The notes beneath the pieces are model-generated. The model did no database searches. It was not told the DNA's origin and was given only the letters and a program-made list of their open reading frames with translations. From positions 67,923,758 through 67,987,757 of the forward strand of contig CM056383.1 in assembly GCA_029718625.1 (NCBI GenBank): a DNA stretch of 64,000 nt, given 5' to 3'. Shown piece by piece: positions 20,859 to 32,792 of the stretch (the stretch's first letter is position 1; every line of letters begins with the position of its first letter). Source of the DNA: Synaphobranchus kaupii (taxonomy: Eukaryota > Chordata > Actinopteri > Anguilliformes > Synaphobranchidae). The position numbers and the translations under genes are program-made.

Positions 20859-21642
20859 AGTTATATCAGTGGTTCTCAAACTCGGTCCTGGGGCCTCCCT
20901 GTGTATGCTGGTTTTCGTTCCAACCACAATTGCGATCCAAGAATTTTAACAAGCTGTTAATTTTTCTTAATTGCACTTCATGTTTTGATGGATAATTTAG
21001 CCTACCATCTTAAAACAAATTATGTCAGAAAATAGCTATGCATGCCATATAGAAATGCTCCATGTTCACATTTTGCTTATGGTGCTATATTGCAAGCAAT
21101 TTCATTTAAAGAGGCAAGAAAACTGAGCAAATGAAAGGCCGAGGTGAATCAATAGGCTCCTGATTGGTGAAAGTGTGGACACATGTCCACTAAAACTAAC
21201 CATCAGGTTGATAATGAACAATTCAAAGACACCGCAAATTGAAAATGATCCAAACCTGCATTGTGTTAATAAGTTTAAGGAAACAAAATTATGAAAGAAC
21301 TTAAAGACATGTGTTCAAGGACCTATAATTAGGAGCATATTGATTCACCTCAGTCTTTAATTTGATCATTTATAACATTTTGTTAACTCTTTTAATGTAG
21401 TTGTTTGCAATATAGCACAATAAGCAAAATGAGAAACATGGGACGTTTATTCTCATTGGCATGCAAAGCTATTTTTTGACATAATTTGTCTTAAGAGGGT
21501 AAATAATCCATCAAAATATGAAAAGTGCAATTAAGAAAAATGAACAGCTTGTTAAAATTCTCGGATCGCAATTGTGGTTGGAAATAAAACCAGCATACAC
21601 AGGGGGGCCCCAGGACCGAGTTTGAGAACCACTGAGTTATAT
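20859..21642. mobile_element. hAT-type MITE, copy B, with 8-bp target duplication
   Basis: The element is 20867-21634 (768 bp), flanked by AGTTATAT at 20859-20866 and 21635-21642. The ends are CAGTGGTTCTCAAACTCGGT and its exact inverted counterpart. The interior matches copy A (14268-15030) in the same order, including GTTAATTTTTCTTAATT and AAAATAGCTATGCATGCC. No transposase. Confidence 0.92.
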
Positions 21643-23920
21643 TACAGAATATTAACACGTTAACTTTTTATACAAAAAGTTCAAATACACTTATGGTTCA
21701 CAGTCAGAAACTGCCAATCTGCTCCAAATGGCTGTAGTAACCCTTTTGGCACAGCCCGCCAAAGCCACAGCAGGCAGCCACCGGACAGCATATGCTGTAT
21801 TTGATCAGCAAACACACCCTGACATGCTTTTAATTTCTCTTTGGGGACACCAAAGCCTGGAACAGCAGAGAGATCATTTGTGGGAAAGAGAGATCTCCAA
21901 GGCATGGAGATGACTTTTCATTCATTCACTTTGCTACATGTAGCTCATGATTATGAAGCTGAAATGATTATAAAGCCCAAATCAATGCTCCACGTGTTTT
22001 CTGTGCAGAAGAGCCAACCACAGCTATATTTTCATTTATTTCAGGTTCTCCATTTCATATTTCCTGGAAAACCCAATGGACATTGGAAATTAAAAATGTT
22101 GAAAACACTTCAGTTCATAGAGCCTATCTTTTTATGTTATGTTAAATTGGTACTATTATAGATTATAGCACCACCCATATCCACCCATACTTCAACCCTA
22201 CCATGCACACAAACAAATGCTTAGAAACATATGAATGCAGATATTGTGAAATTGTGTGTATCGTCATATAGTGCACCGTACTGGTTTAATATGGTAAAAC
22301 TGACCTATAAATGCGGTGTGATTGTGTTACTACTATAACTTGGCTGTTCCTATGAAATATAATAATAATAATGGTTATAATCGGGCATGTGTATGCCTGT
22401 GTATCACTTGTCCTGTTGCCTTATCTTTACTTGATTTGTCCTCTGTAGAAAAAAAAAATTAACAAATGGTATCATTAATTTGCCACACCAAATCAATTTG
22501 CAAAACAGCATGTTTATGATGCTGCTTTTGATGAATGCACAATTTGTAACACAGCCAGGTCTCTTGTCATATGCTTAATGCACATGTTTTCATTATTTGA
22601 TGTAATTTATATTACTGTAGATATTTTCCTGCCATCCATTCCCTGGATGCTTGGAGCCGGTCCACATTTTTTCAACCAGCCAAAACACAAAACGGAGTCA
22701 CCTTCACGGAAAGGAGCGATTCTGTGCACGGTTACAGCCTTCCAAGCTCTACAGTTGGGTGCAAAGTATCATAGTGGGAAAAGTGTGGAGGGTGAGTGTA
22801 GGATATTTTGGGGAGCGGTACTGGTTAGATTTTTGGAACTTGATCTGTTTTGGCTGACTACTTTTTTGTTTTGGGATGATGAATCGATTTCGGCTTTGAC
22901 CTGAATTTGTGTTTTGACTTTATGTTTTCTCTCCTGACTGTTGGTTTGGGTTCAGAACCAGCTTAGCTGGCCAGTTACAGAGAAGGAATTATAAGTACAG
23001 ATCGACTCCTGGAGGGAGTTACTGTTTGTTGTTTTATTTTCACTTTTTGAAGGGGAAAATCTAATTTTGCTTGACCAGCAAATTCCTATCAACACCCATC
23101 AAAATAAAAGTTTTTTTTTTTCCGTTTTATAGCACATTTCCTCATTTCTCATTATTAGATCACACAACCTTATGTTACGTATCTGGTCCTTCCACAATAG
23201 GCCTATAGACAGACAAATTGTTGAACAATTCAAAACATATTTCCACAATAGCCAGGCATAGAATTAAGCATAATGTATATGAAACATTCTCTTCAATTGA
23301 TACCCAAGTCCTATCCCATTTACTGGTTTCATATGAGTTCCATTATTCCCATGGCAAATAGTTTCCCTCTGAATTTCTTGACAGTAACAAGCATGGTGAG
23401 TATTTTTCTGCATTGTTGTGACTCATTGTTTTATTATCAGCTTTGGAAATCTCAGAAACATAAGCATAAGATAATGGCTTTTGTCCTCAAAAAACAAAAT
23501 GTGAAAAAAAATGGCTGTATTCCAAATTTGTGACTATTGATGTAGTAACATAAAATAAAATAAACATTTTAGATATTTTGATGGATCTTTCTACAGTTAT
23601 AAAATAACGAGCCAGTTATGGGATGCTGAAATGTGATGTACTCTAGTTTGCTTTTATTCATCCATAATCTATAATTTATGCCGCCATAATTTCTGAAACA
23701 ATTAAACTTGCACTTCTTTTCATAATCGATGTTTCTGTAAACATTCACACTCACTGTTAGAAATACATCATGCACAGTTGTTTTAATTTACAATTTAATG
23801 CCATGCTTTAGAATCAGTTTGACCGTAATTTTATTTTCCATGTTTTTTTTTCTACGGTGTGCAGTGGGAGGCAACATTACTTGATTGGCAGGTGTGTTTT
23901 AAAAACCGAAAGAGCATGTT
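21643..23920. other. Intergenic, nothing recognised
   Basis: Mostly AT-rich unique sequence. Frames at 21728-22161 and 22578-22904 show no domain and no credible splice context. Small AAT run near 22360. Confidence 0.4.
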
Positions 23921-23925
23921 CCTCT

Positions 23926-23955
23926 CGCTCTCTCTCTCTCTCTCTTTCTTGAAAT
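23926..23955. repeat. (CT)n microsatellite
   Basis: Imperfect CT dinucleotide run. Confidence 0.9.
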
Positions 23956-24049
23956 GCATGTCCAGTCTGGTGGGATGTCTGCAGAAATAGTTTTTTTTTT
24001 TAGTGGTGGCATTTATGATTCCCTATCATAGATATACTGTAGGAGCGGC

Positions 24050-24240
24050 AGGCATATTTAATTTTGTTAATTCTGTGGTGGTATTTCTTATTCTCGTCCG
24101 ACTCCTTAATTCCCCAGCCGCCGAGCTCTGGTGCCTTTGCTGATTAACAGAACTCTATTAATGACAGGAGCTTCATTACCCATTTCATTACACATTTATA
24201 TCTGTTTTGGCCTTGTTTTATCGCCTATGCCTGGCCGTGA
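24050..24240. other. Possible conserved non-coding element
   Basis: Repeat-free segment with TCCTTAATTCC, GCTGATTAACAG, CTATTAATGACAGG and TTCATTACCC, i.e. homeodomain-type cores at close spacing. No frame. Conservation cannot be tested from one sequence. Confidence 0.25.
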
Positions 24241-24257
24241 CACTCACTTGCAATTTC

Positions 24258-24385
24258 AGCGGTTAAACAGTAAAATGTCGAGTGTCAATTCAACTCTTAT
24301 CAGAGTTTATATGAGTCCACTCTGGCCTTGGTGGGCTCATATAAACTCTGTAAGCGTTGAGTTAACACTGGACGTTTAACTGTGC
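24258..24385. mobile_element. Short hairpin MITE, ~125 bp
   Basis: The left arm TTAAACAGTAAAATGTCGAG...CAGAGTTTATATGAG is matched inverted by CTCATATAAACTCTG...GTTTAACTGT. The arms cover about 50 bp each with a short loop. No frame. Confidence 0.7.
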
Positions 24386-25105
24386 AGAGTGTCTGAGAGC
24401 CATATTTGTTGCCTGACCCGGTCTGTTGAGGCGGCATTCCAGTGCATATTGGATTCTCTGGTTCTGTTTCTGGTCAGTGAACATCAGCGGGGCATCATAT
24501 CAGCTCACCCATGCTTGACCTGCACACAATGTCACGCCATATCTGTTAAGGCCTGACTCCCGAGTTTTTTTTTACTGGATTAATTTTCTAAGATTCAGTG
24601 GAATGATCACCAAAGGCAGCAGTGTAGTATTGGCTTTTTAGCCAAATTTACCGATTTCTTCTTTATTCTTCTAGCAATAGTAATTCTACTATAGTTTATG
24701 CCTATTTCACTGTGTCAACAGAGGCTACAACTGAACTGAACTCCGGTCAAATGTTTCTGCTCCCGGACGACTGCATCACGGTTCTCACTCTGCATCAGGG
24801 GCTGTGAAGTGGATGCACATATGAGGTAGGGCTTAACTATGACCTGAAGCGGTGGGAAAGGAGGTTGGCATGGTGGCTTGAGATTGTCTCTTTTAGCTCT
24901 ACTCTCCATAGACCAGCCATCCCTAATGATGAAATAATAATCAGGTCATCAAAATGAGCTTGGGAGAGAAAGGATAATTAGTGCTAAGGGCTATTGATTC
25001 TGCAGCTCCTGAAATCAGAGAGACAGATATATATATAGAGAGAGAGTTACATTATTTTTAACATTTGCTTTGGCAACACAGTTTATGTCATGCCAATAAA
25101 GCACC

Positions 25106-25113
25106 TTGAAATT

Positions 25114-25160
<47 letters not shown>
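25106..25160. repeat. (GA)n microsatellite
   Basis: About 25 uninterrupted GA dinucleotides. The nearby 'ERERER' frame is an artefact. Confidence 0.95.
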
Positions 25161-25163
<3 letters not shown>

Positions 25164-26400
25164 AGGGTTGAGCTGTGACGATGGGTGGGTTCCTGCTATT
25201 TTCATTTACTTGACTGCATTTTGGAATATAATGAATATTGAGCATGGTACCATGATATTTCGGGAACCATGGGAAATGTATCAAGAAATGAAATGAAAGG
25301 CAGGAGGTTCTAGCATGCAGGGAAATAAGATTTTGCAGATACATATTCAACGGCTCAGTTTAGCAGGAATGTACCATACTTTCCCACCCACCCTTCTGCA
25401 TTAGGGTCTAATTCCCAGAATGTTCTAGAAGGATTTTGCTCGATGAACAGTGATTACCACAGATATTACAACATGAGTCAACTGATGCTTGAACCACAAA
25501 GTACCACTCAACAATGATTATTAAGCCATTTGCATGGTGTGAAGGAGTCTACTGTAGCTGTACAATACTGCAGGTAGAGCAAAGTGTTGCTCAGATAACC
25601 CAAAACCTGTTAAGCGCTCTCATTGTACCGTGAGGTTTGGAGAGAGGGCACATGGGATAGCAAATTCCTCTCTGCAGTACAGGTGAGGGTTTATTTTGTA
25701 TTTAACCTTTATTTATATAGGGTAGGTTGACTGAGCATGCCTGCTCTTTTTACGGTAATGCCCTGTTAACACCCTCACAATGACACAGCGGTTTTTGAAA
25801 AAAGAACACAGTTGATGTTTTTTTTTTTTGTTTTGTTTTTGTTGTAATGATGTATTATTTTTTAGATTCTGCACTTTGGGGAATGTAATTTGGTTCTGGA
25901 TTTAATTTATATTCCTCTATCCATCAGTGTCCCATGCTCTGACGTGTATGCCTACTGATGACTGTCTAGTATGAGGCTCTAGTTTCCAGCAATCTCATAA
26001 AACCCCACACATTAAAAAAATTACGCTTAAAAATTCTTCAAGCCATTTTGGGTAATGATATGCAAGATATCACACTTTTACTCTGAAAATACTCGATGGT
26101 GCTGTAAGTCAGTGGGACTATATGACCTGATTATGATGAGTTGACACCTGACTGACTATCAAAGATCTTCACAGTGATGAGCAGACATAATTTATTTCAA
26201 CGTTCATGAATTTCGTCATGTTCAATGATTTATTATTGAAAGGCAGACAAAGAAAAAAGAAGCATATTCTGGGAACCATTTAGTGGATAGCTTCTGGTGA
26301 GGGGCAAACATAATGGCATAATATGCAGTGAAACATAAACATCGAATACTGTATCTTCACAGCGAGATTTTCAGCAAGATTTTCCTTTTTTCCTTTAAAG
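25161..26400. other. Intergenic, nothing firmly recognised
   Basis: Unique sequence. The phrase TATTTAACCTTTATTTATAT near 25697 resembles a common fish repeat end, but too little remains to assign it. Confidence 0.35.
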
Positions 26401-26444
26401 GGGAAGATTTTGTGGCCGGTCAGAATGGATGAGACGGAACCAGA
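26401..26444 (+). other. Candidate small 5' exon (weak)
   Basis: A polypyrimidine run (TTTTCCTTTTTTCCTTTAAAG) precedes position 26401. The segment holds an ATG at 26425-26427 with A at -3 and G at +4 (agaATGG), reading MDETEP. At 26445 it meets AGTAAGTG-type donor sequence (A|GTAAGT). The phase at the donor would fit the weak acceptor-bounded frame at 30016. All of this is splice-motif matching by eye and could be chance. Confidence 0.15.
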
Positions 26445-26559
26445 GTAAGTGAAATTACATTTATCAAAGGCAGCACAGCAGACAATGCAATATAATCAAC
26501 TGGATCTTCCCAAGAAGGTAAACACAATTCACACTCCCTTCTGATTCATTTGTTATGGA

Positions 26560-27320
26560 AGTAATAATCATTTACAATCCATATTGTCAACCATACCGTG
26601 GCCGACGCAATTAATTCCATTCCCGCCACATCTCCGATCCCCTCAACTGTGAAATTGCAGAACTGCATCAAAGGCGGGAAAATAAATTAATAGGAGCATC
26701 ATAATGTATAATGTTGTGTGTCTAGCATGATGCAGAAATCTCATCGCATCACACGTAAGTAATATGCTGATCTCGCTGACTCTCAAAGGCTAGTTTGTTG
26801 GCCCTTTTCCACAGTTGGAGTGGGTGTATTTATCACGATTAGCCTATGTTCAACTGCGGCTTTGCAACTGCCGTCCTGCTGGGTTCGCAAGTCCACTAAT
26901 CGGTGCATAATTAATTATTCTTGATTGTGTTTGTGTACGCACATGTGCATCTGTGATTACCTAAGCGTATTCGGTAAAAAGAACTGAACGGAATCGGGAA
27001 CGCGTGCGTAAAACACTGCCTCCACACGTTGGCTCAGAAGAAGTCAACCACGCACCGATGCTGTGGGCTGCCTTCTCAGCAGCTCCGAGATCTATTCACA
27101 CACATTTGAATTATGTCATGAAGGAGGAAATATCTCACTAATGCGGAATGACCTTGCGTCTGAGGCGATGATGAATGTGATCTACGGGCTGCTTTTATTC
27201 ATCACCTCCCGGAATTCTTTCCGCGCTTCTTTCCCAGAGCTTTTAAATCTATCACATTGGCTCTCCGTGTACCAATCACTTATCCGCGGCATGGCCAGAG
27301 TCTCTTAATGTTCTGTGGAA
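26560..27320. other. Possible conserved non-coding block
   Basis: Repeat-free, moderate CpG, with phrases such as GCATCAAAGGCGGG, AATAAATTAATAGGAGC, GTGCATAATTAATTATTC and TGAATTATGTCATGAAGGAG. The 81-codon frame at 27063-27308 has no domain. It looks like regulatory rather than coding DNA, but this is inference. Confidence 0.25.
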
Positions 27321-28742
27321 TAAAGCCAGGCTGAAAGGGGCACACATATTGCTATTGTAGACGGTAAGGCAACACAGCTTCTCTCCTGGCCACTGAGGGC
27401 TCTCAACTATGAAATGTTTGGCGCCGTTTGTTTGGTGACCTGAGTCGAGATTGGAGGAGATGAATCGGAATCGGAAACTCAATAAGGTAGATTTAGGAAA
27501 AAGTGAAATGACACAAACCGTGTACATTTAGCTTTTCTGTGATGATATACTTATTTCCGGGTTTTTGCTGATAATAATATGGAGGATATTTTTTGCATAC
27601 TTCATGTGACCGACTAAACAGTATGCAGTAAATGGCACACAGTATGCTAATATATAGTACACAGGACACAGTAGATAGGGTTCTGATTCGGACACAACCT
27701 TTTGGGAACCTGAACATTGTTTGTGTATTACATTTTATGGGGAGATATTGTATTGCACCCTGTTGCTAAAGGTTTAAATATGACCATAACAAAGTGAAAG
27801 AAAATATCAAAAACATCCTATAGCCTAATTATTTATGCCATGTGGTTACCCATGACTGTATGTCCCATAGTGTTATATACAATACATTTTAAAGCATTGT
27901 AGTGCATTGAAGTACCATTACTTTATCATGATTACCATAGAGAAAAATAATAATTCTGACCAGGTATACTTTACCTCAGATTCATAAATCTTTCATTCCA
28001 CCAGTTTCAGCTAGACGTATTGTATTTTCATTTGGCTTGGTTCAATGAGAATATTTGATTTGTTGATTTTTTTTTTTTAACCTTCTTACACGTTTGATAC
28101 TGGTCATATCCTGCAGGTTTTAGATTCCTTACAACTGTTTGCCGACAGCTAAATCCTTGCCAATCTGGGTATAGAAAGCCTTTACACAAACATACCTCAC
28201 AAGGTGGACTTATCTGCTCTGGAACATAAGATCTGAAAATAACAGAAAAAGATACTTGAAGCTTTACCCATTGTTGAGTACATCAACAGGCTACCTGAAA
28301 TAGTATATGTAGTATATGTATGTAACCAGTTTATGTAGAGAAATGAATTGTTTCTTCAAATATCCACAGAAATGGGGTCTAACATGGCTCCTAATTTTTC
28401 TCATCTTTATGTGTGGTTGTTTGAAGATGATGGTTCTATTTTGAGCAGAATATCTATTTAAAATATGTTAAGGTGTGGTGATTACTTAGATGAAAAGTAT
28501 TTCTCATAGACAGGTAGTGAACAACAGCTTTTCACTTTTCAGTATTTTCAAGGTTATCTTAATAGCAACAATGACCTTTTGAAATTTGCAGTGGACTAAA
28601 ACTGCACCCAAATAAATTTCTGTGGACATTTTAATTATTAAAGAAATTGGGGAACATGTCATAGGCCTATATCACAAAACCTACTGACAGCATTCATTAC
28701 TCTCCTGAGGAAGATTTTGCCAGTCAGTCAATTTCACAAGTA
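27321..28742. other. Intergenic, one weak dispersed repeat
   Basis: Positions 27640-27705 (ACACAGGACACAGTAGATAG then GGTTCTGATTCGGACACA) resemble 52700-52765, suggesting a dispersed repeat. Otherwise AT-rich unique sequence with a T-run near 28068. Confidence 0.4.
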
Positions 28743-29653
28743 CAGATCCTTTCCAAAAAATTTGAATATCATGGAAAAGTTTTTTTTTTTCCATAATTCC
28801 ATTCAAAAAGTGAAACTTTCATAGATTATAGATTCATTACACACAAAGTGAAATATTTCTAGCCTTTATTTGTTTCATTTTTCATAATTTTGGCTTACAG
28901 CTCCAGAAAACCCCCAAAACAGTATTTCAAGAAATTAGAATAGTGTGTCGAAAATCAGCATTTACTTCAGTTATTTCAGAGAATGAATGTTTTAGACTGA
29001 GTGTCACACTATCATCTAATTTACTCAAAACACCTGCAAAGTTTATCTCAGTTTGGTTCAGTATGGGGAAGACTGCAGACTTGACAATTGGCCAGAAGAC
29101 CATTATTGACACCCTCCAGAAGATGGGTAAGCCACAAAAGGTCATCGCTAAGGAGGCTGGCTCTTCACAGAGTGCAGTGTCCAAGCATATCAATAGAAAG
29201 TTTAGTGGAAGGGAAAAATGTGGCAGGAGAAGGTGCACAAGCAAAAGAGATGACCGTAGGCTTCAGCGGATTGTCAAGCAAAGACGATTCCAAAATTTGG
29301 CGGAGATGCAGAGGGAGTGGACTGAGGCTGGAGTCAGTGCTTCAAAAACCACCACGTACAGACGTATCCGGGACATGGGCTAAAACTGTCGGATTCAAGC
29401 CACTCCACTCATTCTCTGAAATAGCTGAAGTAAATGCTGATTTTCGACACACTATTCTAATTTCTTGAAATACTGTTTTGGGGGTTTTCTGGAGCTGTAA
29501 GACAAAATTATGAAAAATGAAACAAATAAAGGCTAGAAATATTTCACTTTGTGTGTAATGAATCTATAATCTATGAAAGTTTCACTTTTTGAATGGAATT
29601 ATGGAAAAAAAAAAAATTTTTCCATGATATTCTAAGTTTTTGGAAAGGATCTG
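28743..29653 (+). mobile_element. Internally deleted Tc1-like transposon, long TIRs
   Basis: A 911-bp element flanked by TA (28741-28742, 29654-29655). The ends are CAGATCCTTTCCAAAAAATT and its inverted match. Inverted repeats are about 240 bp and include GAAACTTTCATAGATTATAG and TTTCTTGAAATACTG. Between them lies only the N-terminal part of a Tc1 transposase. Full-length members of this family encode about 340 residues, so most of the catalytic domain has been removed. Confidence 0.92.
29063..29383 (+). CDS. Truncated Tc1 transposase: DNA-binding domain only, open frame
   Basis: A 106-codon uninterrupted frame beginning MGKTADLTIGQKTIIDTLQK, the normal start of this Tc1 family. Visible in order: a first helix-turn-helix (PQKVIAKEAGSSQSAVSKHI), a GRKR-like basic linker (REKCGRRRCTSK), and a second helix-turn-helix (NLAEMQREWTEAGVSASKTT) ending RRIRDMG then stop. 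All catalytic residues are absent. If made, the product could bind the element's own TIRs without cutting, so a repressor-like action is conceivable. No promoter evidence is visible. It may equally be an inert deletion derivative. An in-frame upstream ATG at 28943 lies within the TIR and is unlikely to be the start. Confidence 0.7.
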   Translation: MGKTADLTIGQKTIIDTLQKMGKPQKVIAKEAGSSQSAVSKHINRKFSGREKCGRRRCTSKRDDRRLQRIVKQRRFQNLAEMQREWTEAGVSASKTTTYRRIRDMG

Positions 29654-30015
29654 TATATGCAAGACTGACCATAGGTACAAACCCATATCAGACACTTTAC
29701 TGAACAGGTTCAAATAACAGGGATATAGAGACAATATATGCAGTCTATGAAACTGAATTATGAATAAAATGTTTTTATTTTAATGAGTTAGATTTCAAGT
29801 TGAGTATATTGCATATACAAGTTCAGATTCGACACCTGGGATTGTGCAGGGACAGTGCCAAAACACCGGGTGACCTAAACTACACATAAATGAATAAACA
29901 CAAAAGCAGTCCACTTAAAAAGCATTCAATGCTGTTCAAGCAACAATTTACAATTTAATTAAATCTTATTGTGAAAATAGGTAGTGATAATTTTCCCCTT
30001 TTCTTTGTCTCACAG

Positions 30016-30232
30016 TGACTGCTTTGGGGAGGTCAAAATAGAAAAAAAGAAACGTTGTGGTCTTTGGAGATTTAATTCAGCCCTGTCTTCGTTCCTGCTG
30101 TTTGGTCTGGCCGTGGGCCCCGTTCAAGGACAAAGAGCCAGGCTGGTCAGTCTACTGGCACTCTGTATGCAGTGCTGGACACAGCTCACATTGACCTCAG
30201 ATCAGCACAGCCAGGCTCATAAGTATTTATAA
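30016..30232 (+). other. Candidate acceptor-bounded exon (weak)
   Basis: TTTTCCCCTTTTCTTTGTCTC followed by ACAG is a strong-looking splice acceptor ending at 30015. Downstream, one frame stays open for about 70 codons (DCFGEVKIEKKKRCGLWRFN...) to a TAA ending at 30232. The segment FLLFGLAVGPV is hydrophobic. I recognise no family, and the acceptor may be fortuitous. Confidence 0.15.
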
Positions 30233-30351
30233 GGGAGAATTCTAGTTATAAAGAGGTTTAAATGTGTGAGAAGTCACATACTGTATCTAGGGTGACCATA
30301 TATTGGATAAAAAAAAAAAAAAAGAGGACAGGTGTTATGAACATAAAACTA

Positions 30352-30620
30352 CACTCAGAAATAGGTTCAGTGGAGGTACATTTTTGTTCTTTATGGAACA
30401 AGTTTCCCAAATGTACCCTGAAAATACAATGATGTTCTATTTGGGGACTAATAAGTACCTTTTACAAGCAAACAAGGTACACATTATGTATTATGCATTG
30501 CTGTCAAGGGGTACAATTGTATGTACCTATAAGGTAGCACAAGCATTTTAGTATATATGTACCTATAAGGTAGCACAAGCATTTTAGGCACTTTTTTGTA
30601 CCTGTTTTTTTCTGAAAGTG
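30352..30620. mobile_element. Short TA-flanked MITE with internal duplication
   Basis: Ends CACTCAGAAATA and, inverted, CACTTTCAGAAAAA, flanked by TA at 30350-30351 and 30621-30622. The interior has GGTACATTTTTGTTC and GGGGTACAATTGTA, typical of a common fish MITE. A phrase of about 35 bp (TATATGTACCTATAAGGTAG onward) is duplicated in tandem at 30519-30588. Confidence 0.7.
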
Positions 30621-31094
30621 TATGCTCTTTTTGGTTTATATACGGTCTATGGAATGAGCAAAACCTAACTGGACATTTTTGAAATCCAACCTATATATTT
30701 CCAGTCCCAAAAAGAAGAGATGTCTGGGGGAAAAAAGGACGTCTGGTCAGCCTATCATATCACTTAATTCAACGAATAAGTAATTAAGTGCATGCTAGGA
30801 TTGATTTAGTGTACTGAAACCACTGCAATCAGTGACAGGACATAGCAAATATGCGATATGCCAACAGTTACTGTTACTTGTGATATTACTAAAGTCAAAT
30901 ATCTCTGGTTCAATAATAAATGACCAGGAGGCTAAGCACCCTGTATCCTGTATGGTAGTAAGTGACCGATGTTTTTACATTTAATTTGTGCTGCTTCAAA
31001 GATTCTCTAAAAGTTTCTGTGTCTACTTTCACAGCACACACACACACACACACACAGTATTATGTGGTAAGGCAAGTTAGATATGAGGAGTGAT
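30621..31094. other. Intergenic with a short (CA)n
   Basis: Short CA run at 31033-31058. Nothing else recognised. Confidence 0.4.
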
Positions 31095-31254
31095 TTGTCA
31101 TTTCTTCTCTGAATGGAAAGGCGGAATCCTGGGAAACTGACCAATCAGCACTCGGCAGAGATGCTGCCAGTGTGTTGTCATTTCTTCTCTGAATGGAAAG
31201 GCGGAATCCTGGGAAACTGACCAATCAGCACTCGGCAGAGATGCTGCCAGTGTG
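31095..31254. repeat. Perfect 80-bp tandem duplication
   Basis: TTGTCATTTCTTCTCTGAAT starts at 31095 and again at 31175. The whole 80-bp unit, including ACTGACCAATCAGCACTCGG, is identical in both copies. Confidence 0.95.
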
Positions 31255-32098
31255 TAGAATAACTCCCAGGAATAACAAGATAAGTGCAAGAATTAGATTG
31301 GATATATTTAGTGAACAGCTGAGGAGCTCACGGCTAATCCTACATGCTCTGTTTGGTACAGCATCATTTGTAGGGATCAAGGGGAGTGAAAAATAAAAAA
31401 TTGTAGGTTCAACTACAAATATATGGTTTGGGTAATTAGTGTCATTCCCACATTGAAGGATATGGTGCTTTAGATATGCCTTAAGAACATTACTGATAAT
31501 ATGGGAAATAAACTTTATTATTAAAATTGAGTTGTTATCCATTGTTAGAAAATAACCTGTTCACATCAGAGGTATACACAGCTATATTCCCGAGAGGTAG
31601 CGCACCTTTAATCATTCTAACAAAGCTTGGTTTGTTACTGCTGTGCAAGTTTCACACCGGCTTGGGTAGGGATGAAAGGCATCCCACAATTCTCAGCACA
31701 ACTGGAATAGAGGAAGGAGAGATATCACAGTAAACATGGACTTCAAAGAATCTGGTAGTAACGCAGGGACAGAAGCAAGAACATCTTCTCACATTGTAGT
31801 CGACATTCAGCAAGGTCATTGGCTGCCAATTGCCACACGGCTGCAGGATCTGGTCTTTCCTTGACTTTCATCTTTTCACACATCTTCATATTGGAGATAA
31901 GAAGTGAATACACAAACCCACACACAAACTCACAAAGAATTCAGCGAGCGCAGTGTATCAAACTTCTTCCTATGAAGTATGTCAGCCTTCCGTATAGTTT
32001 TTTCCCTTCACTTCAGATGCACATTTAGTTATAGCAAAGACATACAGCAGCTTACAAGCATGCATTGCCACAGTTCAGTAATGCATCCTACACAAATG
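31255..32098. other. Intergenic, nothing recognised
   Basis: Unique sequence. Frames at 31225-31542 and 31743-31925 lack domains. Confidence 0.4.
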
Positions 32099-32100
32099 TA

Positions 32101-32780
32101 CAGTCAAGCCGGAAAGTCTGCACACCCCTTTCACCTTCTCCACGTTTTATTACGTTACAGACTTATACTACAATAGATTGAGTTCATTTTTTGCCTCAAA
32201 CATCTACACACAATAGCCAATAATGACGAAGTGAAAACAGGTTTTTAGAAAATATGCAATTTTATTTTACTGACAAAAATAGGTTATTTAGGGGTTACAT
32301 ATCTGTACACACCCTTAGCCTAATACTTGGTTGCTGCACCTTTGGCAGCAATTACAGCTTCAAGGCGTCTTGGAAAAGAAGCTATGAGCTTGGCATACTT
32401 GTTTCTGGACATTTTTGCCCATTCCTCTTGGCATATCCTTGCAAGCTCCGTCAGGTTGGATGGGGAGTGTCGGTACACAGCCATTTTCAGCTCTTTCCAC
32501 AGATTTTCAATTGGATTCAGGTCTGGGCTCTGGCTGGGCCACTCAAGGACATGCACAGACTTTCTCCGAAGCCACTCCTTTGTTCTCTTGGCTGTGTGCT
32601 TCGGGTCGTTGTCATGTTGGAAGGTAAACCTTCGCCCCAGTCTGAGGTCCAGAGCGCTCTGGAGCAGGTTTTCTTCAAGGATCTCGGTGTACTTAGCTGC
32701 ATTCATCTTTCCCTCTATCAGGACTAGTCGCCCCGTTCCCGCTGCTGAAAAACATCCCCACATCATGATGCTGCTACCTA
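32101..32780 (-). mobile_element. 5'-truncated Tc1-like transposon
   Basis: One terminus is present at 32101, after a TA, beginning CAGTCAAGCCGGAAAGTCTG and followed by subterminal AACAGGTTTTTAGAAAATAT. The element continues to about 32780 and then stops abruptly inside the transposase. The other terminus is missing. Confidence 0.85.
32320..32766 (-). pseudogene. Tc1-like transposase, C-terminal half
   Basis: A 148-codon frame covering the last part of a ~340-residue Tc1 transposase. It reads MMWGCFSAAGTGRLV, then FQHDNDPKHTAKRTKEWL (second catalytic Asp), [17 protein letters not shown] (Glu, with 34 residues between) and a C-terminus ending AKGAATKY before the stop. Both DNA-binding helix-turn-helix motifs and the first catalytic Asp are absent because the element is truncated at about 32780. 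The remaining frame has no internal stop. The gene cannot encode an active enzyme. It is a different Tc1 lineage from the two full-length copies. Confidence 0.93.
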
Positions 32781-32792
32781 CTTTTCTGGTCC

